DNA of 64,000 nt from Hyphomonadaceae bacterium. Its GTDB lineage: Bacteria; Pseudomonadota; Alphaproteobacteria; Caulobacterales; Hyphomonadaceae. The DNA is taken from NCBI GenBank assembly GCA_022844475.1, contig JALHLR010000007.1:34110-98109 (forward strand), read 5' to 3'. The position numbers and the translations under genes were made by a program. The notes beneath the pieces were generated by a model that saw nothing but the letters and a program-made list of their open reading frames with translations, was not told where the DNA came from and did no database searches. Of the stretch, positions 9,460 through 17,292 are shown in pieces (position 1 is the stretch's first letter; each line of letters begins with the position of its first letter).

Positions 9460-10109
9460 CGTTTCCCCCAACCCGTCATCACGCTATCGATCGCCGCCCA
9501 TCCCGCCGCGTGGCGCATTGCGCTTGCTGCATTGACCGCATCGACGCCTCCGAGGGCGTAGACCGGGAGCGGCGCCCATCCCGCGAGCTGGCGGAAACGC
9601 AGCGGGCCCATTGCGGGACCAGCTGTCGGGCTGCGACTGGGAAAGACCGTCGAGACGATCACCGCGTCAATTCCAAGCCGCATCGCCCTTGCGATGGCGG
9701 CGCGTGAATGGGCCGCCGCCGTCTCGACCATGCCTTTGGCGCGGGGACGGACGCCCCGCAGCAGGCGTTCCGGCCAGTGCACGCCGCTCGCCCCGATCCG
9801 CATTGCCAGCGCGGGGTCCGCCGAAACGAGCAGGATCAGTCCGCGACGGCGGCAGAGCTGCGCCAGGGCAAGCCCCGTCGCGACGCGCCTGGCCTGCCCA
9901 TAATGTCGCCAGATCACGCCCATGCCGCGCGGCAGGCGCCCAACGATGGCGAGCGGATCCGGCGTGCGCGCCGGGTCGGTCACGAAGAAAGCGCGGGGCA
10001 GGGCCTCGCCATTGAGGGCTTTCGCGCCTTTTGCGGCGCGCGCAGCCGCCATGAGCTTGCGGCGGATCGCTGCCTGCGCTTTGGAAGAGTGCGTTTGAGA
10101 GGCGGACAT
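9456..10109 (-). CDS. Thiamine phosphate synthase-like (ThiE/TenI) protein
   Basis: This 217-residue protein has the ThiE/TenI TIM-barrel pattern: FFVTDPARTPDP, LPRGMGVIWRHYG, LILLVSADPALAMRIGASGVHWPE, VIVSTVFPSRSPT, then PVYALGGVDAVNA. In thiamine synthesis the family couples the thiazole and pyrimidine units. This short alphaproteobacterial subgroup differs from canonical ThiE, so the exact reaction is uncertain. I chose ATG 10109, although ATG 10052 is also possible and neither has a good ribosome site. Its start codon overlaps that of the divergent YggS gene by two bases, and its stop overlaps that of the previous gene. Confidence 0.7.
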   Translation of the reverse strand: MSASQTHSSKAQAAIRRKLMAAARAAKGAKALNGEALPRAFFVTDPARTPDPLAIVGRLPRGMGVIWRHYGQARRVATGLALAQLCRRRGLILLVSADPALAMRIGASGVHWPERLLRGVRPRAKGMVETAAAHSRAAIARAMRLGIDAVIVSTVFPSRSPTAGPAMGPLRFRQLAGWAPLPVYALGGVDAVNAASAMRHAAGWAAIDSVMTGWGKR

Positions 10110-10788
10110 GAACGACGTCACCGATCCCGGCATTGCGGCTGCCCGCAGCGATGTTCTTGCCCGCATCGCGGCCGCCGCCAATAGCGCAGGCCGCGATCCG
10201 GCATCCGTCGCGCTGGTGGCCGTCTCGAAGACACAGCCCGACGATCGCATCCAGGCGATGCTGGCGACGGGCCAGCGCGTGTTCGGCGAGAACCGCGTGC
10301 AGGAGGCGCAAGCGCGCTGGGAAAAGCGCCGCGCAGGGTTCAGCGATCTCGAACTGCGCCTGGTCGGTCCATTGCAGTCAAACAAGGCAAGGGAAGCCGT
10401 CGCGCTGTTCGACGTGATCGAGACGCTTGATCGGGCGAAGCTGGCAGGCGCGCTGGCGGATGCCTGCGCAAAGGCCGGCCGCGCGCCGAGGCTCTATGTG
10501 CAGGTCAACACGGGCGAGGAAGACCAGAAGGCGGGCGTCGCACCGCAGGAAGCCGACGCCTTCATCGCTGCCATGCGAGGCGAGTATGGCTTTGCGATCG
10601 AGGGTCTGATGTGCATCCCGCCCGCTGAGGAACCCCCAGGTCCGCACTTTGCGTTGCTGGCGAAGATCGCCGCGCGCAATGGCCTGGCGAAACTGTCGAT
10701 GGGTATGAGCGCGGACTACGAGCTCGCCGTGCTGTTCGGCGCGACCAGTGTGCGGGTGGGATCGGCCTTGTTCGGAGCGCGCATGTAG
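10108..10788 (+). CDS. YggS-family pyridoxal phosphate homeostasis protein (PLPBP)
   Basis: This 226-residue protein has the alanine-racemase-like barrel fold of the YggS/PROSC family. Lys41 in VALVAVSKTQP is the expected PLP-binding lysine. Other family blocks are FGENRVQEA, LVGPLQSNKAR, VQVNTGEEDQKAG, GLMCIPP and LSMGMSADYELAV. It binds PLP without a known catalytic role and helps balance B6 vitamers and amino-acid pools. An AGAGG site precedes ATG 10108. Confidence 0.93.
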   Translation: MNDVTDPGIAAARSDVLARIAAAANSAGRDPASVALVAVSKTQPDDRIQAMLATGQRVFGENRVQEAQARWEKRRAGFSDLELRLVGPLQSNKAREAVALFDVIETLDRAKLAGALADACAKAGRAPRLYVQVNTGEEDQKAGVAPQEADAFIAAMRGEYGFAIEGLMCIPPAEEPPGPHFALLAKIAARNGLAKLSMGMSADYELAVLFGATSVRVGSALFGARM

Positions 10789-10794
10789 CGTGAT

Positions 10795-10813
10795 CCGGCT
10801 GCTTTGCAGCCGG
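10795..10813. terminator. Hairpin between convergent YggS and YhhN genes
   Basis: CCGGCTGC and GCAGCCGG form a perfect 8-bp stem with loop TTT, starting 7 bases after the YggS stop. No U tract follows, so its role as a terminator is inferred only from position. Confidence 0.4.
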
Positions 10814-10851
10814 CCCCGGGGGTCGGAGAGTCAGGGCGCGAAGCGGACGGA

Positions 10852-11508
10852 TCAGGCGGTCGCCGCCACCTTCTCCTTCAGAGCACGATCCCGATACGGC
10901 CCAACCCTGCTCATGCCCCAGGCCATCATGATCTGTGCGCCGGCATAGGTGATCCAGACTGCGCCGGGGAAGACATCCACGTTCGCGAACTTCTCTGCGG
11001 CGATCAGGGTATCGGAGATCATGAAGATCACCGCGCCGAGGCGCGCCAGCATCGGCGCCTTCACGACAAAGGCTGTCGCGACCATCGTCGTGATGATCGC
11101 CTGATAGATCAGGGCCGGGATCAGGAGATCGCCCATGCCAGGCAGCAGCCAGGAAAGAAGGAGGAGTGATACGATAACGACAAGCACGGCAACGGGATAG
11201 TCGCGCTTGTTCGGTCCCAGGATGCGTCCCCATTCGAGGAAGGCCAGAACGTAGAAGATGTGCCCGATCGCAAAGGCGCCCATGCCGGCGACGAAGATGA
11301 GTTCCAGCAGCACGTCTCCCGTCGCGCAGAAGAGCAGGGCGGCGCCCGCCAGCCACGCCCGCTGGCTCAGCGCATAAAGCCCGAGCAGCACAATGCCCGC
11401 CGCTTTCCAGACAAGGCCGCCGGGATGCGCGAGGTTTACCCACTCATTTGCGAGGTGGGACAGCGCGACAATGGCGCCGGCGAGAAACAGCAGCGTGCGG
11501 GTGTTCAT
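10852..11508 (-). CDS. YhhN/TMEM86 family membrane protein (lysoplasmalogenase-like)
   Basis: This 218-residue protein is almost entirely hydrophobic, with about seven to eight membrane segments. It has the YhhN pattern: ALLFCATGDVLLE, then GMGAFAIGHIFYVLAFL, then LGAVIFMISDTLIA. The conserved acidic residues (GD, SD) and the histidine are those thought to form the active site in the animal homologue TMEM86, which cleaves lysoplasmalogens. The bacterial substrate is not established. It is convergent with the YggS gene and separate from its neighbours. Confidence 0.85.
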   Translation of the reverse strand: MNTRTLLFLAGAIVALSHLANEWVNLAHPGGLVWKAAGIVLLGLYALSQRAWLAGAALLFCATGDVLLELIFVAGMGAFAIGHIFYVLAFLEWGRILGPNKRDYPVAVLVVIVSLLLLSWLLPGMGDLLIPALIYQAIITTMVATAFVVKAPMLARLGAVIFMISDTLIAAEKFANVDVFPGAVWITYAGAQIMMAWGMSRVGPYRDRALKEKVAATA

Positions 11509-11573
11509 CCGCGCTTGCTAGCCGTGTGCGGGCTGGATGTCGATTTGTCGTGAGGGCAGCTGGCGAGCCCAGG

Positions 11574-12086
11574 CTAGCGCACGATCTCCAGCACATCCCC
11601 CGGCTTCGCCGCCGCCAGCAGCGCGAGCAGGTCGTCCAGCCCGCACGCGACACATCCCTCCGTTGAGGAATAATCCGGGCGCGCCACATGAAGGAAGATC
11701 GCGCTGCCCTTCCCGGGAACCACCGGAGCGTCGTTGTAGCCGAGCTCCACGATCAGGTCGTAGACATGGTCCTCGCGCCAGAGTTTCTCGTGGCCAGCCG
11801 GGTAGGGCAGGATCACGGGGCGGTTGTAGAAGGCGTCGGCCGGATCGTCGCACCACCCCGCCTCGGCGATCAGCGGCTCCACTGGCAGGCTGGTCGCCGG
11901 CCGGGCGAGGCGATCCGGACGCCAGTAGACGCAGCGCATCGGCCAGGCGCCCAGCGGCGTCGCCCCATCGCCCTCGTGCTTCGATTCCGCCGGCGTAACC
12001 CCGCTCCTGCCCATCGCGCAGCGCGCTTCGCCGCCAGGCCAGCATAGTCTGCCGGTTGAATCGGCCATGAAGGACGCGCCGCTCAT
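11574..12086 (-). CDS. L,D-transpeptidase family (YkuD) protein
   Basis: This roughly 170-residue protein has the YkuD catalytic box, with His and Cys in HVARPDYSSTEGCVAC near the C terminus. The other family blocks are GVTPAESKHEGDGATPLGAWP and YDLIVELGYNDAP. Such enzymes make or edit 3-3 peptidoglycan crosslinks or attach proteins to peptide stems. No signal peptide is visible, so export, or action in the cytoplasm, is unresolved. ATG 12086 and ATG 12068 are both possible starts. The gene is divergent from the CenR-like regulator, which fits an envelope role. Confidence 0.8.
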   Translation of the reverse strand: MSGASFMADSTGRLCWPGGEARCAMGRSGVTPAESKHEGDGATPLGAWPMRCVYWRPDRLARPATSLPVEPLIAEAGWCDDPADAFYNRPVILPYPAGHEKLWREDHVYDLIVELGYNDAPVVPGKGSAIFLHVARPDYSSTEGCVACGLDDLLALLAAAKPGDVLEIVR

Positions 12087-12195
12087 GCCTGCCGCCAGCC
12101 TCGCTATCTGGTTCGTGATGGCTTCCTTGCTTGGAGCATCGTACCTACACTTGATAAGCCATGCACGCAGAATGCAGGGCCGGGAGATGCCGCAG

Positions 12196-12882
12196 ATGAC
12201 AGCCGCCAAGACGATCCTGCTGGTCGATGACGATCAGGAACTGCGCGAGGCCCTCGCCGAGCAGTTCGAACTGCATGAGGGATTCCGGATCGAGCATGCG
12301 GGATCGGCAGGCGAGGGTATCAGGAAGGCCGAGGAAGTCCGTGCCGATCTCATCATCCTCGACGTCGAGCTACCCGACATGGATGGCCGCGACGCCTGCC
12401 GCCTGATGCGCAAGCACGGCATCGCTGCGCCGATCGTGATGCTGACCGGCCAGTCGACGGATGCAGATGCCATCCTCGGCCTCGATTCCGGGGCCAATGA
12501 CTACGTCATCAAGCCCTTCAAGTTCTCGGTCCTGCTGGCGCGCGTGCGCGCACACCTGCGCACATTCGAGCAGAGCGAGGATGCGACCTTCCGGCTCGGA
12601 CCCTACGAGTTCCGCCCGTCGGCCAAGCTGCTGATCGACGAGAAGGAACGAAAAGTCCGCCTCACCGAGAAGGAAACCAACATCCTGAAATATCTCTATC
12701 GCGCCGGCGGCAAGCCGGTCGGGCGCGAGGAGCTTCTCTCGGAAGTTTGGGGCTACAACGCCAACGTCACCACGCACACGCTGGAGACACACATCTACCG
12801 CCTGCGCCAGAAGATCGAGCCCGATCCCGCGAATGCACGCCTGTTGCTGACGGAGAGCGGCGGGTATCGGCTGCAGGCTTGA
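12196..12882 (+). CDS. cenR: OmpR-family response regulator, CenR-like
   Basis: This 228-residue regulator has a receiver domain (acidic pocket VDDDQ at residues 10-14, phospho-acceptor Asp56 in LIILDVELPDMDG, and Lys near 106 in YVIKPF). A winged-helix DNA-binding domain (LTEKETNILKYLYRAGG, then THTLETHIYRLRQKIEPD, then GGYRLQA) follows. The sequence closely recalls CenR, the essential cell-envelope regulator of Caulobacter. That assignment is from memory. GGGAG at 12182-12186 sits 9 bases before ATG 12196. Upstream in-frame ATGs lack this. No partner kinase gene is adjacent. It is divergent from an L,D-transpeptidase gene. Confidence 0.8.
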   Translation: MTAAKTILLVDDDQELREALAEQFELHEGFRIEHAGSAGEGIRKAEEVRADLIILDVELPDMDGRDACRLMRKHGIAAPIVMLTGQSTDADAILGLDSGANDYVIKPFKFSVLLARVRAHLRTFEQSEDATFRLGPYEFRPSAKLLIDEKERKVRLTEKETNILKYLYRAGGKPVGREELLSEVWGYNANVTTHTLETHIYRLRQKIEPDPANARLLLTESGGYRLQA

Positions 12883-12981
12883 GCAGGGGCCGTCCTGGCC
12901 CCGAAGCTGCCGGTCGACATGCAAGCCTGGGGAGGCCCGGGGATTCTGGGGCAGCTCAGAGGCTGTCTAACGGGGGTCTCA

Positions 12982-13365
12982 ATGTCGGATACCGAATCGA
13001 TTGGTGCATTCGCCATCGTGCCAAGCAACGATCTCTCCTCTGCCATTCCATTCTGGGAACGACTTGGATTCTCGCGCACCGGCGGCGAAGATCAGTACGT
13101 CATCATGGAGGGCTGGGGTTGTGAAGTTCACCTGACGCAGGCAGGTGGCGGTGCATGGCGCGTTCCGGCGGAGAACAACCCCTTCGGTGTTTTCATTCGC
13201 ACCCCGCAGGTTGAAGATATCGCAGCGCGCGTAGACGACCTCGTCATCCGGCCGGGAGGCGTGCTGCGCCATCGCGAATGGGGCATGTACGAGGTGGGAA
13301 TTGCAGGCCCGGATAATCTCCTGGTCCGGATCGGCTGGCCGTCCGCTCTGATCAACGCCAGCTGA
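12982..13365 (+). CDS. VOC-superfamily (glyoxalase/bleomycin-resistance-like) protein
   Basis: This 127-residue protein has the two-repeat VOC layout of bleomycin-binding-like proteins: AIVPSNDLSSAIPFWERLGF, DQYVIMEGWGCEVHL, NPFGVFIRTPQVEDIAARVD, GMYEVGIAGPDNLLVRIG. Members bind small ligands or metals, and the substrate cannot be told here. A GGGGGT stretch precedes ATG 12982. The frame extends upstream to 12919 without family similarity. Confidence 0.75.
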   Translation: MSDTESIGAFAIVPSNDLSSAIPFWERLGFSRTGGEDQYVIMEGWGCEVHLTQAGGGAWRVPAENNPFGVFIRTPQVEDIAARVDDLVIRPGGVLRHREWGMYEVGIAGPDNLLVRIGWPSALINAS

Positions 13366-13444
13366 ACTCAACGACACTTCAGCCCAACGACACTTCAGAA
13401 CGTGTCGTCTGCTGGAAGCGGCTGCTTCAGGCGAGTTACCGCCG

Positions 13445-14059
13445 CTACGCGCACCCCTCAACATACTGGATGCTCGGTCCGCCGGCGTGGATCGCGCCGA
13501 CTTTCCCCGTGCCGTCGATCTCGTAGACGATGCCGCGGGCAGCCTCGTCCTCCATGTAAGTATCGTCGCGCGGCCCGCCTTCCCAGACAGTGATGTATTC
13601 TGCGGGCGCATCCTGGTATTTGTGCGGGCTTGCGGTCGCGGCGGCGCCATAGGCGGCCTTCACGGCTGCAGCCGTGTCGCCAAGGCCAAGCCCCTTGTCG
13701 GTCTTCAGGATCGACATGTCGGCGATGCTCAAGCGGGTAAGCTTGCCGGCTTCAAGCATGACCCAGAGATTTTCGGGGACGTTCTTCGGCTGGAACTCGA
13801 CGCAATCGCTGCCGGGAATACCGACGGCGTCGGGATTGCGGGTGTCACCGGCGGCGGCGACCACTTCGTCCCGGGTCATGCCGATCTTCAGCGGGCCCCA
13901 TCCGGTGGCGGTCAGCAAGTCGCCGGCGGCGGAGGAGGGCGCTGCTTCAGGCGGCGCGGCAGGCGCCTCGGCAGGCGCAGGCGCTTCGCCTGCCGGGCCG
14001 CAGGCTGCCAGTGCCAGTGCGAGAGCGGACAGCGTGGAGAAAAGGGCGAGGCGCTTCAT
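13445..14059 (-). CDS. Putative lipoprotein of unknown function
   Basis: This 204-residue protein has a signal peptide with the lipobox LALAAC, then an Ala/Pro/Glu-rich linker up to about residue 50. The folded part begins GWGPLKIGMTRDEV, a pattern seen in many small secreted proteins that compare a threshold at the start of a repeat. It ends with VEGCA. GGGGGT precedes ATG 14059, while the longer frame from 14248 overlaps xthA and is unlikely. I do not recognise a specific function. Confidence 0.7.
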   Translation of the reverse strand: MKRLALFSTLSALALALAACGPAGEAPAPAEAPAAPPEAAPSSAAGDLLTATGWGPLKIGMTRDEVVAAAGDTRNPDAVGIPGSDCVEFQPKNVPENLWVMLEAGKLTRLSIADMSILKTDKGLGLGDTAAAVKAAYGAAATASPHKYQDAPAEYITVWEGGPRDDTYMEDEAARGIVYEIDGTGKVGAIHAGGPSIQYVEGCA

Positions 14060-14121
14060 GACGGACCCCCGATTGGCGCGGCAATTGCGGGATAACACAG
14101 ACCGCCAGCCCAGCCGAGCGG

Positions 14122-14937
14122 CTAGGCTGCGGCAGTCACGGTGACAGTCACCGGGACATGATCGGAAGGTTTTTCCCCGCCGCGCTCTTCGGTGTGAATC
14201 CTGTAGCTGGCGATATCGACAAGGGGCGTCGCGCGCTTGTCCGCCCACCAGTGATCGAGCCGGCGGCCGCGATTGGAGACTTTCCAGTCAGCAGCCCGAT
14301 AGCTCCACCAGGTGTAGAGCTTTTCATCCGGCCGGTGCTTGGCGCGGGCGATGTCAGTGAACCTGCCCTCGGCAAGCACGCGCTTGAGGCCGTCCGTCTC
14401 CACCGGGGTGTGGCTCACCACATTCAGCAGCTGGCGGTGCGACCAGACATCGTTCTCTTCCGGCGCAATATTGATGTCGCCGGCCACCAGCAACGGCATC
14501 GCCGAGCGTTTCGCAGCGCGAGCGGCATAGACCTCGCGCATGCGCTCGACGAAATCGAGCTTGTGCGCGAACTTCTCGTTGATCTCAGGATCAGGGATAT
14601 CGGCGCCTGCGGGCACATAGAGATTCTGCACCTCGAACCCGGCAACCTTCACCGCCGCACAGCGCGCATGCCCATGACGGCAGAGCCCCGGCGTCTCAAG
14701 CGGCTCGATCGGCAGCTTCGATACGATCGCGACGCCATGCATCCCTTTCTGGCCAGAGAGGTGGATATGCCTGTAGCCCGCCGCTTCGAACGCCTTGCGC
14801 GGAAACTGGTCATCGAGGCATTTGATCTCCTGCAGGCACAGGACATCCGCCTTCTCACGCTTGAGGAAAGCGACGACGCGGTCGATGCGGAGGCGAACCG
14901 AATTGATGTTCCAGGTCGCCAGGGACAGGCGGTTCAT
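14122..14937 (-). CDS. xthA: Exodeoxyribonuclease III
   Basis: This 271-residue protein is a Mg-dependent AP endonuclease and 3'-5' exonuclease of the EEP superfamily, used in base excision repair. Key blocks are ATWNINSVRLRIDRV near the N terminus, DVLCLQEIKC with the metal-binding Glu, VAGDINIAPEENDVW with the catalytic Asp/Asn, and SDHVPV with the catalytic His at the end. It lies 62 bases upstream of the lipoprotein gene on the same strand, and lolA is further upstream. Confidence 0.95.
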   Translation of the reverse strand: MNRLSLATWNINSVRLRIDRVVAFLKREKADVLCLQEIKCLDDQFPRKAFEAAGYRHIHLSGQKGMHGVAIVSKLPIEPLETPGLCRHGHARCAAVKVAGFEVQNLYVPAGADIPDPEINEKFAHKLDFVERMREVYAARAAKRSAMPLLVAGDINIAPEENDVWSHRQLLNVVSHTPVETDGLKRVLAEGRFTDIARAKHRPDEKLYTWWSYRAADWKVSNRGRRLDHWWADKRATPLVDIASYRIHTEERGGEKPSDHVPVTVTVTAAA

Positions 14938-15290
14938 GTGGTCGGGAAAGCCGGGATGCGTGGGGTGACGGTATCATCCGACCATCGGGTGCGCCGGTCC
15001 GCAAATCAAGGAAAAGCGCCATGCCGTCGCAACGGCAGGCCCGTCCCAAAGCTGACGCGCCCGGCCGCGGGGACAGCCAGGCGCGCCTTGCGCCCCGGGG
15101 GCGCTGATGGGCCGGGGGATAGCTCCGGCATTCGATCCGCTGCAAGTGCCCGCGGGGGGAAGCTCGGGCGCGAGCGTACTCGATCCACGTTGCAATCAGG
15201 ACACGAGCCACATGATTTGTCACCCGAGGTATGGTTAAAATTTGTGTGTGTCAGGAACGCTACGGGCGGGTCGTGCGGCCAGGCGCCTGC
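14938..15290. other. Intergenic region between xthA and lolA
   Basis: About 390 bases separate the xthA start from the lolA stop, including the terminator annotated at 15291-15320. The stretch should hold the xthA promoter. A lone CtrA-type half site (ATGGTTAA at 15231-15238) has no partner at the right spacing. Several open frames cross the region on both strands but none has a ribosome site or recognisable protein features. Confidence 0.5.
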
Positions 15291-15320
15291 GAAAACGGGG
15301 CGGCTTGAAGCCGCCCCGGT
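15291..15320 (-). terminator. Intrinsic terminator after lolA
   Basis: On the minus strand GGGGCGGCT and AGCCGCCCC form a perfect 9-bp stem with a 3-base loop, followed by G and then TTTT. It starts about 10 bases after the lolA stop. Confidence 0.75.
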
Positions 15321-15329
15321 TGAAAATCG

Positions 15330-16184
15330 CTAGCGGCGGTCGTCGCCGGCGTCGCTGGGGTCTTTCACCACGAAGAGCGATGGCTTGAGCGAGACATTCT
15401 TCTTGATGCCGCTCAGCTGGACACGGGTCTCCGCGCCTGTCCCGTCAATCTGACGCCAGCCGAGAAGTTCGAAATCGGACTGGCGGAATTGCAGGATCAT
15501 CTTGCCCTCCGCCTCGCCGGTCTTGTCGACCAGCGTGACATAGTGCGAGCCGCTCGAGGTCTGCACGTCCGTCACGCTGCCGTCCTTGCGCAGGTCGATG
15601 TTCGAACGCAGGAACAGGTTCAGCGGCGTCGAAGACAGGGGAACTGCGTCATACGCCTTCCGCCTGGGCTCCTCGATCGACACCGTGGTGCCGTCTGACA
15701 CGATGAAGATGGGCTCGGGCACGGTGTACTCGAAGCGAACCTTGCCGGGGCGGCTGATATAGAAGGCGCCGTTCGACGGCGAGCCTGAAGGATCCACCTG
15801 GGTGAAGCTGCCCTGCACAGTCTTGGTGTCGCTCATCGCCTTGGCGACGCGGTCAATGATCGCGTTGCGGTCAAGCGCGCCGGGCGCCTGCACCTTGACG
15901 ATCTGTGCGCCGGACTGTGCGCCAATCGCGGGCGCAGGCCTGGGCGCGACAACCTTCGGCGCCGCAAACACCGGCGCGGGGGCAGGGGTCACCGCCGGGG
16001 CGATAACCGGGGTCGACGGCAGGGGGGCAATTTCCAGGGGCGCCGGCGCAGCCAGGGCTTGCGCGGACACGGACAGGGCGAGGGGGAAGAAGGTGGTGAG
16101 GATGCTCATGGCGACCAACCTCGGCCGCGCGACAGGCGAAAACAAGACCGGCTCAAGGAATTTTCGCCCTGTTTTCATGAACAT
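15330..16184 (-). CDS. lolA: LolA-like outer-membrane lipoprotein carrier protein
   Basis: This protein has about 284 residues. LolA carries lipoproteins across the periplasm from the LolCDE transporter to the outer membrane. The core has the family pattern KTVQGSFTQVDPSGSPSNGAFYISRPGKVRFEY, here split by the usual turn, then VSDGTTVSIEEPRR and QTDF-like FRQSDFELLGWRQID. Between the signal peptide and the core lies an unusually long Pro/Ala/Val-rich linker of about 60 residues. ATG 16109 would leave a signal peptide without basic residues, so I favour ATG 16184 or 16178. The gene lies between xthA and ftsK, as in relatives. Confidence 0.82.
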   Translation of the reverse strand: MFMKTGRKFLEPVLFSPVARPRLVAMSILTTFFPLALSVSAQALAAPAPLEIAPLPSTPVIAPAVTPAPAPVFAAPKVVAPRPAPAIGAQSGAQIVKVQAPGALDRNAIIDRVAKAMSDTKTVQGSFTQVDPSGSPSNGAFYISRPGKVRFEYTVPEPIFIVSDGTTVSIEEPRRKAYDAVPLSSTPLNLFLRSNIDLRKDGSVTDVQTSSGSHYVTLVDKTGEAEGKMILQFRQSDFELLGWRQIDGTGAETRVQLSGIKKNVSLKPSLFVVKDPSDAGDDRR

Positions 16185-16234
16185 CGGTTCAGCCCTATGC
16201 TTTTTCGAAACGCTTTGCAGGGAGACCTAACGCG

Positions 16235-16639
16235 ATGGGCCCAAAGCAGTTTCATGATGTGGTGATGAGCTTGCCGCACACGGAACTCTCGACCTCCTAT
16301 GGCCACCCCGCCTACAAGGCTTTTGGAAAATTCCTGACGCGCTTGCGCTGCGAGGACGACAGCGTGGTGCTGGGGCAGGTCTCTTTTGACGAACGCGAGA
16401 TGCTCTGCGCGGCCGATCCGGAGACATTCCACTTCACCGATCATTACCGGAATTACCCGATGGTTCTCGCGCGGCTGAAACACCTCGATGCGAAGACGCT
16501 GCGCGGGTATCTGGACAGGCAATGGCGCCATAATGCGCCCAAGAAATGGCTCAAGGCTTGGGACGAGGGGGCGGCGCTGCCTGCAAAATTGCCCAGGCCC
16601 GCTCGCCGTGGAACAGGTTCGAGGAAGAAGACGCGATGA
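16235..16639 (+). CDS. MmcQ/YjbR family DNA-binding-like protein
   Basis: This 134-residue protein has the MmcQ/YjbR double-wing layout: SLPHTELSTSYGHPAYKAFGKFLTR interrupted by a turn, SFDEREMLCAADPETFHFTDHYRNYPMVL, and a basic C-terminal tail. The family has a DNA-binding-like fold, but its biological role is poorly defined. GGGAG precedes ATG 16235. Its TGA overlaps the ATG of the next small gene, so the two are probably co-translated. Confidence 0.8.
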   Translation: MGPKQFHDVVMSLPHTELSTSYGHPAYKAFGKFLTRLRCEDDSVVLGQVSFDEREMLCAADPETFHFTDHYRNYPMVLARLKHLDAKTLRGYLDRQWRHNAPKKWLKAWDEGAALPAKLPRPARRGTGSRKKTR

Positions 16640-16935
16640 AGACGTTGCTGATCCTGCTGCTTGCCGCCGCTCTGGCGGCCGGCGGTTATCTCACCCGGCC
16701 GGATGAGAAGGCGCACGAGGCGAATGCCGAGACGCAGCTTTCCTCGACGCGCGGTGGCTTCGATATCGGCGAGCTGATTGCCGACAAGGTGTTCGGCGCA
16801 AGCACCAGGGACAGCCGCAAGTTCGAGGATCTCTTCGTCGCAACGAAGTACACCGTGAAGGCCGACAACGCGGTGATCATGGAATGCCTCGGTCTCTATG
16901 CTCAGTTCCTCTGCTCGCAGCCCGAGAAGAAATAG
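16636..16935 (+). CDS. Tiny secreted protein, paralog 1 of a tandem pair
   Basis: This 99-residue protein has a hydrophobic N terminus (KTLLILLLAAALAAGGYL) that is a signal peptide or membrane anchor. A basic/acidic linker follows, then a C-terminal block with the pattern F-E-D-L-F-V-A-T-K, E-C-L-G and Q-F-L-C-S. The same pattern occurs in the next gene, including both cysteines, which suggests a disulfide-linked small domain. The ATG overlaps the MmcQ stop (ATGA). I do not recognise the family. Confidence 0.6.
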   Translation: MKTLLILLLAAALAAGGYLTRPDEKAHEANAETQLSSTRGGFDIGELIADKVFGASTRDSRKFEDLFVATKYTVKADNAVIMECLGLYAQFLCSQPEKK

Positions 16936-16990
16936 GCCATAAGGACTGGCGCGGGGCGCTTGTGGCAAAGGGGGCCGGAGCGGGATTGCA

Positions 16991-17281
16991 ATGCGTGGTT
17001 TTCTGGTTCTGCTGGTCCTCGCCGGACTTGTCGGCGCAGGCGGCTGGTACACGCGGCCAAGCCACGGACTTCATCGTGGCGTGGCGAGTTCGCTGATGGC
17101 TGAGGGACGCGTTGCGCGCCCGGAACAGGCGCCGGGCGCATGGGCATTCGACGATTTCTTCGTTGCAACACACTCGACCATGACGTCAGACGATCGTGAG
17201 GTGCTCGAATGCTGGGGCTTCTTCACCCGCTTTCTCTGCACGGGCGCAACCCCGCGGGCGGACGCCACGATTGCGGGCTGA
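16991..17281 (+). CDS. Tiny secreted protein, paralog 2 of a tandem pair
   Basis: This 96-residue protein starts MRGFLVLLVLAGLVGAGGWYTRPS, again a signal peptide or anchor. Its C-terminal half, F-D-D-F-F-V-A-T-H, E-C-W-G and R-F-L-C-T, aligns without gaps to paralog 1, so the two arose by duplication. The YxTRP sequence after the hydrophobic stretch is also shared (GYLTRPDE versus GWYTRPSH). GGAGCGGG precedes ATG 16991. The function is unknown. Confidence 0.55.
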   Translation: MRGFLVLLVLAGLVGAGGWYTRPSHGLHRGVASSLMAEGRVARPEQAPGAWAFDDFFVATHSTMTSDDREVLECWGFFTRFLCTGATPRADATIAG

Positions 17282-17292
17282 GATCATCGAGG

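Noticed and set aside
15231..15238. ATGGTTAA as a CtrA site between lolA and xthA
   Set aside because: A single half site occurs often. The second TTAA at a 7-base spacing is missing.
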